This document shows positions 60,338-64,000 of a stretch of DNA of 64,000 nucleotides, one piece after another. Under the pieces are notes generated by a model. The model saw nothing but the letters and a program-made list of their open reading frames with translations. It was not told where the DNA came from and ran no database searches. The stretch's first letter is position 1. Each line of letters opens with the position of its first letter. Location: the NCBI RefSeq assembly GCF_003096195.1, contig NZ_CP023004.1, positions 2,956,501 to 3,020,500 on the forward strand, in the 5' to 3' direction. The stretch comes from Ereboglobus luteus. Lineage in GTDB: Bacteria; Verrucomicrobiota; Verrucomicrobiia; Opitutales; Opitutaceae. A program made the translations under genes and the position numbers.

Positions 60338-62680
60338 GTGCTGTCTTCCCCCTCGCCAAAACATACGATTTTGTCCCGACGCGAGCGTCGGTGGGACTGG
60401 CGTTGTTGGATAGCTGGCGCGTGCCTGATCGTTGCCGCGGTCCTGGCATATAGCCGGACTTTTTCGGTGCCTTTCATTTTCGACGACCTTTTTTCGATCC
60501 CCTACAACGAAAGCATTCGCAGCCTCGGCACGGCTTTTTCCCCGCCCAACACAAATGGCGAAACGGTCAGCGGGCGGCCGCTGGTCAATTTCACGCTGGC
60601 TTTGAATTATGCCATCAGCGGCAACCATGTGTGGAGCTATCATGTGGTGAACCTGTTCATTCATGTGTGCGCGGGGTTGGCACTCTTCGGTTTGGTGCGA
60701 CGCACGCTGCTGTTGCCCTCGATGCGCGAGCGATTCGGGCGGGATTCGCTCCCGATCGCATCCGCAATCGCCGCGCTTTGGATGCTGCACCCGATGCAAA
60801 CCGAATCGGTGACGTATATCGTGCAACGCGCCGAGTCGTTGATGGGACTGTTTTATCTGCTGACGCTGTATTGTTTTGTGCGGGGCGCGTCCGTCGTGAC
60901 GCAGACTGCCAAGTCTGCCTCCGTCCAAACCGGCAAACTTGGCAGTCTGCGCTACGTCGGCTGGCTCGCCCTTTCCCTCCTCTGCTGCCTTCTCGGCATG
61001 GCCTCGAAGGAAGTCATGGTGTCGGCGCCGTTGGTCGTTTTTTTCTATGACCGCGCGTTTGTTTCAGGTTCATTCCGCAAGGCGTGGGCCGGGCGGCGCG
61101 CGTATTATTTGTTGCTCGCGTCCACGTGGATATTGACGGCATGGCTCGCGCTCCGCACCGGCAGTCGCGGCATGACCGCCGGTTTCAACACCGAGGTTTC
61201 CGTGTGGACCTATTTGCTCACGCAATGCCAGGCCATCCCGCACTACCTGCGCCTTGTGTTCTGGCCGAGCGGACTTGTCTTCGATTACGGCACGCCACTC
61301 GTCACGAGCCTCGGCGAAGTCTGGTTGCGCGGCCTTTTCATCATCGTTCTCCTCGGCGCGACCGTTTGGGCCTGCGTGCGCAAACCCAAGCTCGGCTTTC
61401 TCGGCATTGTGTTTTTCGCGGTGCTCGCCCCCACGTCGAGTTTTATTCCCGTGGCAACGCAAACCATCGCCACGCACCGCATGTATCTGCCGCTCGCGGC
61501 GCTGGCGGTGCTGGCGTCAATGGGCGTGTGGAAGCTGGGCGGACGCAAAGCCGTCCAGGTTTTCGCCGTCATTGCAATCGCCTTGGGCGCGCTCACCTTT
61601 CACCGCAACCTCGCATACCAGAGCAACCTTGCCATCTGGTCCGACACTCTCGCCAAGCTTCCGGAAAAAGACCGCGCGCGCGCCAGCAACAACCTCGCCC
61701 ACGCCCTCATTGATGACGGACGCGCGGCGGAGGCGATCGCCCTCTGCGTCGAGGCCGTCCGCCTCAAGCCCGATTTTACGCAGGCCTACAACAACCACGG
61801 CTACGCCCTCGCCAAACTCGGCCGCTTCAACGACGCCCTCCTGTATTACGACAAGGCGCTCAGCTTCGGCCAGAACGGGATGGATGTGACGCTCAACAAT
61901 CGCGGCTACGCGCTCTACAATCTCGGGCGTTACGAGGACGCCATGCGCGACTACCGCGGCGCGCTCAAGCTCCGCCCCTCGTATGCGGAGGCCCTCAGCA
62001 ATTACGGCAACGTGCTCTGCGCCATCGGCCGCTACGACGAAGCCATGCGCCAACTCGACGAGGCGCTACGCATGGACCCCGAATTCGCCGCCGCATGGAA
62101 TAACCGCGGCAACATATTCGCCGCCATGGGAAACAATCCCGACGAGGCGCTTCGTTGCTATAAAAAAGCCGCCGAGCTCGATCCCTCGCTTGCGCTCGCG
62201 ATCGACAATGTCGCCCGCTACGCCGTCTTCCTCGGGCGCTCCGAAGAGGCGCTTCCCTATTTCGAGGTGCACGCACGCCTCAAGCCCGCGGACGCACTCG
62301 TCCGGCAAGGATGGGGAAACGCGCTCATGCTGCTTGGCCGCTCCGCCGAAAGTATTCCCCACTTTGAGCGCGCCCTCGAACTCGACCCGGCTCTCTTCGT
62401 CTCGCGCCACAACCTCGCCATCGCACTCGTCGAGACTGGACGCCCCGCCGACGCCATTACCCACTTCGAAAAAGCCCTCGCACTCCAGCCCCGCTCGGCG
62501 CCCCTCCATCACAATTACGCCGAGGCCCTCGCCAAGGTCGGTCGCATCGACGAAGCCATCGACCGCGAGCGCGAGGCGCTCCGCATCCAGCCCGATTTCG
62601 TCTGGGCGAAGGAACAACTCGACGCCCTCCTCGAACAACGGCGGAGGGCCTCCTCCGTCGCACATTTTACACAACCATGA
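60338..62680 (+). CDS. GT-C-like membrane protein with TPR repeats (TMTC-type)
   Basis: Multi-spanning inner-membrane protein fused to a C-terminal TPR array. I favour GTG 60338 (780 residues); the longer frame starts with a TTG that overlaps a -35-like hexamer. The N-terminal half has about 10 membrane segments, with FIFDDLFSIPYNESI in the first loop (acidic pair as in GT-C glycosyltransferases) and LHPMQTESVTYIVQRAESL, typical of bacterial relatives of TMTC/DUF1736 O-mannosyltransferases. From about residue 440 there are 8-9 TPR units (AYNNHGYALAKLGRFNDALLYYDKAL and similar). A 15-bp inverted repeat lies inside the coding frame. The stop overlaps the next ATG (ATGA), coupling it to a Pmp-like surface protein. 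Confidence 0.8.
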   Translation: MLSSPSPKHTILSRRERRWDWRCWIAGACLIVAAVLAYSRTFSVPFIFDDLFSIPYNESIRSLGTAFSPPNTNGETVSGRPLVNFTLALNYAISGNHVWSYHVVNLFIHVCAGLALFGLVRRTLLLPSMRERFGRDSLPIASAIAALWMLHPMQTESVTYIVQRAESLMGLFYLLTLYCFVRGASVVTQTAKSASVQTGKLGSLRYVGWLALSLLCCLLGMASKEVMVSAPLVVFFYDRAFVSGSFRKAWAGRRAYYLLLASTWILTAWLALRTGSRGMTAGFNTEVSVWTYLLTQCQAIPHYLRLVFWPSGLVFDYGTPLVTSLGEVWLRGLFIIVLLGATVWACVRKPKLGFLGIVFFAVLAPTSSFIPVATQTIATHRMYLPLAALAVLASMGVWKLGGRKAVQVFAVIAIALGALTFHRNLAYQSNLAIWSDTLAKLPEKDRARASNNLAHALIDDGRAAEAIALCVEAVRLKPDFTQAYNNHGYALAKLGRFNDALLYYDKALSFGQNGMDVTLNNRGYALYNLGRYEDAMRDYRGALKLRPSYAEALSNYGNVLCAIGRYDEAMRQLDEALRMDPEFAAAWNNRGNIFAAMGNNPDEALRCYKKAAELDPSLALAIDNVARYAVFLGRSEEALPYFEVHARLKPADALVRQGWGNALMLLGRSAESIPHFERALELDPALFVSRHNLAIALVETGRPADAITHFEKALALQPRSAPLHHNYAEALAKVGRIDEAIDREREALRIQPDFVWAKEQLDALLEQRRRASSVAHFTQP
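60900..60951. repeat. Inverted repeat inside the TPR membrane protein gene
   Basis: Arms 60900-60914 and 60937-60951 (15 bp, CGCAGACTGCCAAGT and complement) with a 22-base spacer. In frame it encodes TQTAKSASVQTGKLGSLR, between membrane segments. It looks like a small palindromic element tolerated as a polar loop. Confidence 0.65.
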
Positions 62681-64000
62681 ACGCCCAAAAACAACCCAAA
62701 CCCACGATCCTCGCGCGCGTCGCCGCCGCGCCGCTCCTCACAGGCATCCTCCTCCTTGCCGCCACCACACCCGCCGTTGCCGCCGACGTTGATTTCAACG
62801 GGAGCCTTGGCTCCGGCGCCACCAGCCCCGGTGACAACATCCTTGTCGCCATCGGCACCAACACCACCACCTACACCCATACCCACACTGCGCCCGATGG
62901 CACGCAGGTCACCGGCACCGTCACGCTCGGCACCCCCGTGCTGCGCACCAGCAACGACGCCATCTCCCTCGCAGGAGCCACCGCGGGCGGCGGCATCACG
63001 ATCAAGCCCGCGTCGGGCGACGGCACCGTCTGGGCCGTTATTGACGGCAATGCTAGTGACACTGCCGCATCCCGCCGCCGACTCATTGCCATTTCCGAGC
63101 CCACCAACACCGCCCAAGGCTCGAACTATGTTATCAACCTCGACAACGTCATGCTCACGAACGGCTACGCCGGAACCTCAAGCAGCGGCGGCGCGATGAG
63201 AATCAACGGAGGCACCGTCAACACCCCCGACGTGACCGTGGCCGGCAACGCGATTTTTTACAACAATAAGGCGGGCCGCGTCGGCGGCGCGATGCAAGCC
63301 GGATCAAGCGGCCTCATCTTCACAGGCGCGGTCATCTTCGACTCCAATTACGCCGGCACTGCGGACGGACTGGCCTTCTCCTCATACCACGGGGGCGCCA
63401 TTGCGCTCAGTATCGGCTCAACCGCGACGGGCACCCTTGCGCTCGCCTTTAAAAACGACGTTTCCTTTCTCAACAACATCGCAGGCGGCCAGGGCGGCGC
63501 GATTAACTCCGGCAACAACCTTGCCGGTTCCACCATCACCCAAAAAACCATCGAATTTTACGGCAACGCCATCTTTGAAGGCAACGTCGGCGGCGCGACC
63601 GCCGCCGATGCCAACGGCAAGGTCACCGCCATCTCCACCGGACACAACGGCGGCGCGATTTATGCCAACACCGGCACTCCCCTCATTTTCAGCGGTTCGG
63701 GCTTCGCCAGCTTTGTCAGAAACCTTTCCAGCGGCATCGGCGGCGGCATCTACTCCCGCAGTTCGGAAGTCCGCTTTGTTGACGATCCCGCAAGCACCTT
63801 CACGGGCAACCGCGCGTTCACCTTCACACGCAATGTTTCCAACACCTCCAACACCGGCAACGGCGGCGGAGCCATCCATATCAACGACAATAAAAATACC
63901 TCCAACCTCATCTTCGACGCGAAAAACTCCACCATCAACGCCTCCTACAATGCCGCCACCAAGGGGCAAGGCGGCGCCTTCCGCGTCGGCGGCAGTGTTT
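62677..64000 (+). CDS. Pmp-like autotransporter/adhesin, partial (runs off window)
   Basis: Open from ATG 62677, which overlaps the previous stop by 4 bases, to the window end without a stop (441 codons so far). The signal peptide ends ...TTPAVAA. The mature part is a beta-helix-like repeat region with alternating GGA(I/M/F) and FxxN tetrapeptides: GGAM, FYNN, GGAM, FDSN, GGAI, FLNN, GGAI, FYGN, FEGN, GGAI, FVRN, GGGI, FTGN, GGAI, GGAF. This alternation is the hallmark of chlamydial polymorphic membrane proteins and related autotransporter passenger domains. A C-terminal translocator barrel would lie beyond the window. Function: surface adhesin or passenger by analogy. Confidence 0.78.
   Translation, partial: MNAQKQPKPTILARVAAAPLLTGILLLAATTPAVAADVDFNGSLGSGATSPGDNILVAIGTNTTTYTHTHTAPDGTQVTGTVTLGTPVLRTSNDAISLAGATAGGGITIKPASGDGTVWAVIDGNASDTAASRRRLIAISEPTNTAQGSNYVINLDNVMLTNGYAGTSSSGGAMRINGGTVNTPDVTVAGNAIFYNNKAGRVGGAMQAGSSGLIFTGAVIFDSNYAGTADGLAFSSYHGGAIALSIGSTATGTLALAFKNDVSFLNNIAGGQGGAINSGNNLAGSTITQKTIEFYGNAIFEGNVGGATAADANGKVTAISTGHNGGAIYANTGTPLIFSGSGFASFVRNLSSGIGGGIYSRSSEVRFVDDPASTFTGNRAFTFTRNVSNTSNTGNGGGAIHINDNKNTSNLIFDAKNSTINASYNAATKGQGGAFRVGGSV

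Noticed and set aside
63180-64000. Regular GGCGGCGCGATT-like recurrences as a CRISPR array or DNA repeat
   Set aside because: They are codons for GGAI motifs at irregular spacing within an open reading frame, not identical direct repeats.

Overview
The window looks like chromosome of a Verrucomicrobiota bacterium, most likely family Opitutaceae (inference). The sequence is GC-rich. It carries many secreted glycoside hydrolases, a large TonB-dependent receptor with an N-terminal carboxypeptidase-regulatory-like domain, IPT/TIG and LamG-like surface proteins, AraC and LacI regulators and several MFS sugar transporters. No tRNA, rRNA, CRISPR array, insertion sequence or replication origin could be supported.

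Layout. 0.1-4.4 kb holds general genes: lpxI, an HtrA/DegP protease, a gamma-carbonic anhydrase-like protein and an aquaporin. 4.4-6.9 kb has a GH43-like lipoprotein and an exo-sialidase. 7.0-10.0 kb has a DUF1266 protein, rlmN and a class A acid phosphatase. 10.2-14.9 kb is an MFS transporter / FAD oxidoreductase / secreted phosphoesterase set. 15.1-25.0 kb has another MFS transporter, a small secreted protein, a giant GH43 plus GH50-like fusion enzyme and a GH78 rhamnosidase. 25.1-32.6 kb has an AraC regulator and four secreted proteins built from two recurring modules. 32.7-40.6 kb has the TonB receptor and a very large surface protein split by a frameshift and ending in a GlyGly-CTERM-like tail. 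40.7-56.9 kb is a catabolic stretch: KDPG aldolase, KDG kinase, FAD oxidoreductase, sulfatase, flavoprotein, the DUF2877/FdrA/DUF1116 trio, SDR, metallo-hydrolase, an IlvD/Edd dehydratase and a secreted propeller-like protein. 56.9-60.2 kb has an MFS transporter, a decayed toxin-immunity relic and a LacI regulator. 60.3-64.0 kb has a GT-C/TPR membrane protein overlapping a Pmp-like surface protein that runs off the window.

Reading as a system: secreted hydrolases and a sulfatase release sugars and uronic acids from a complex, probably sulfated or sialylated glycan. The TonB receptor and MFS proteins import them. Flavoproteins, SDR and the IlvD/Edd dehydratase convert sugar acids to 2-keto-3-deoxygluconate, which KdgK and Eda cleave to pyruvate and glyceraldehyde-3-phosphate.

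The most unusual element is a complete set of relatives of the oxamate carbamoyltransferase subunits (DUF2877, FdrA, DUF1116) inside this sugar-acid operon, with no carbamate kinase or allantoin genes in view. Other notable signals are a bipartite regulatory-like motif with fixed spacing, a three-copy roughly 100-bp inverted-repeat element (one copy apparently read through as protein), two recurring uncharacterised beta-sandwich-like modules, and two single-base frameshifts that could be real or assembly errors.
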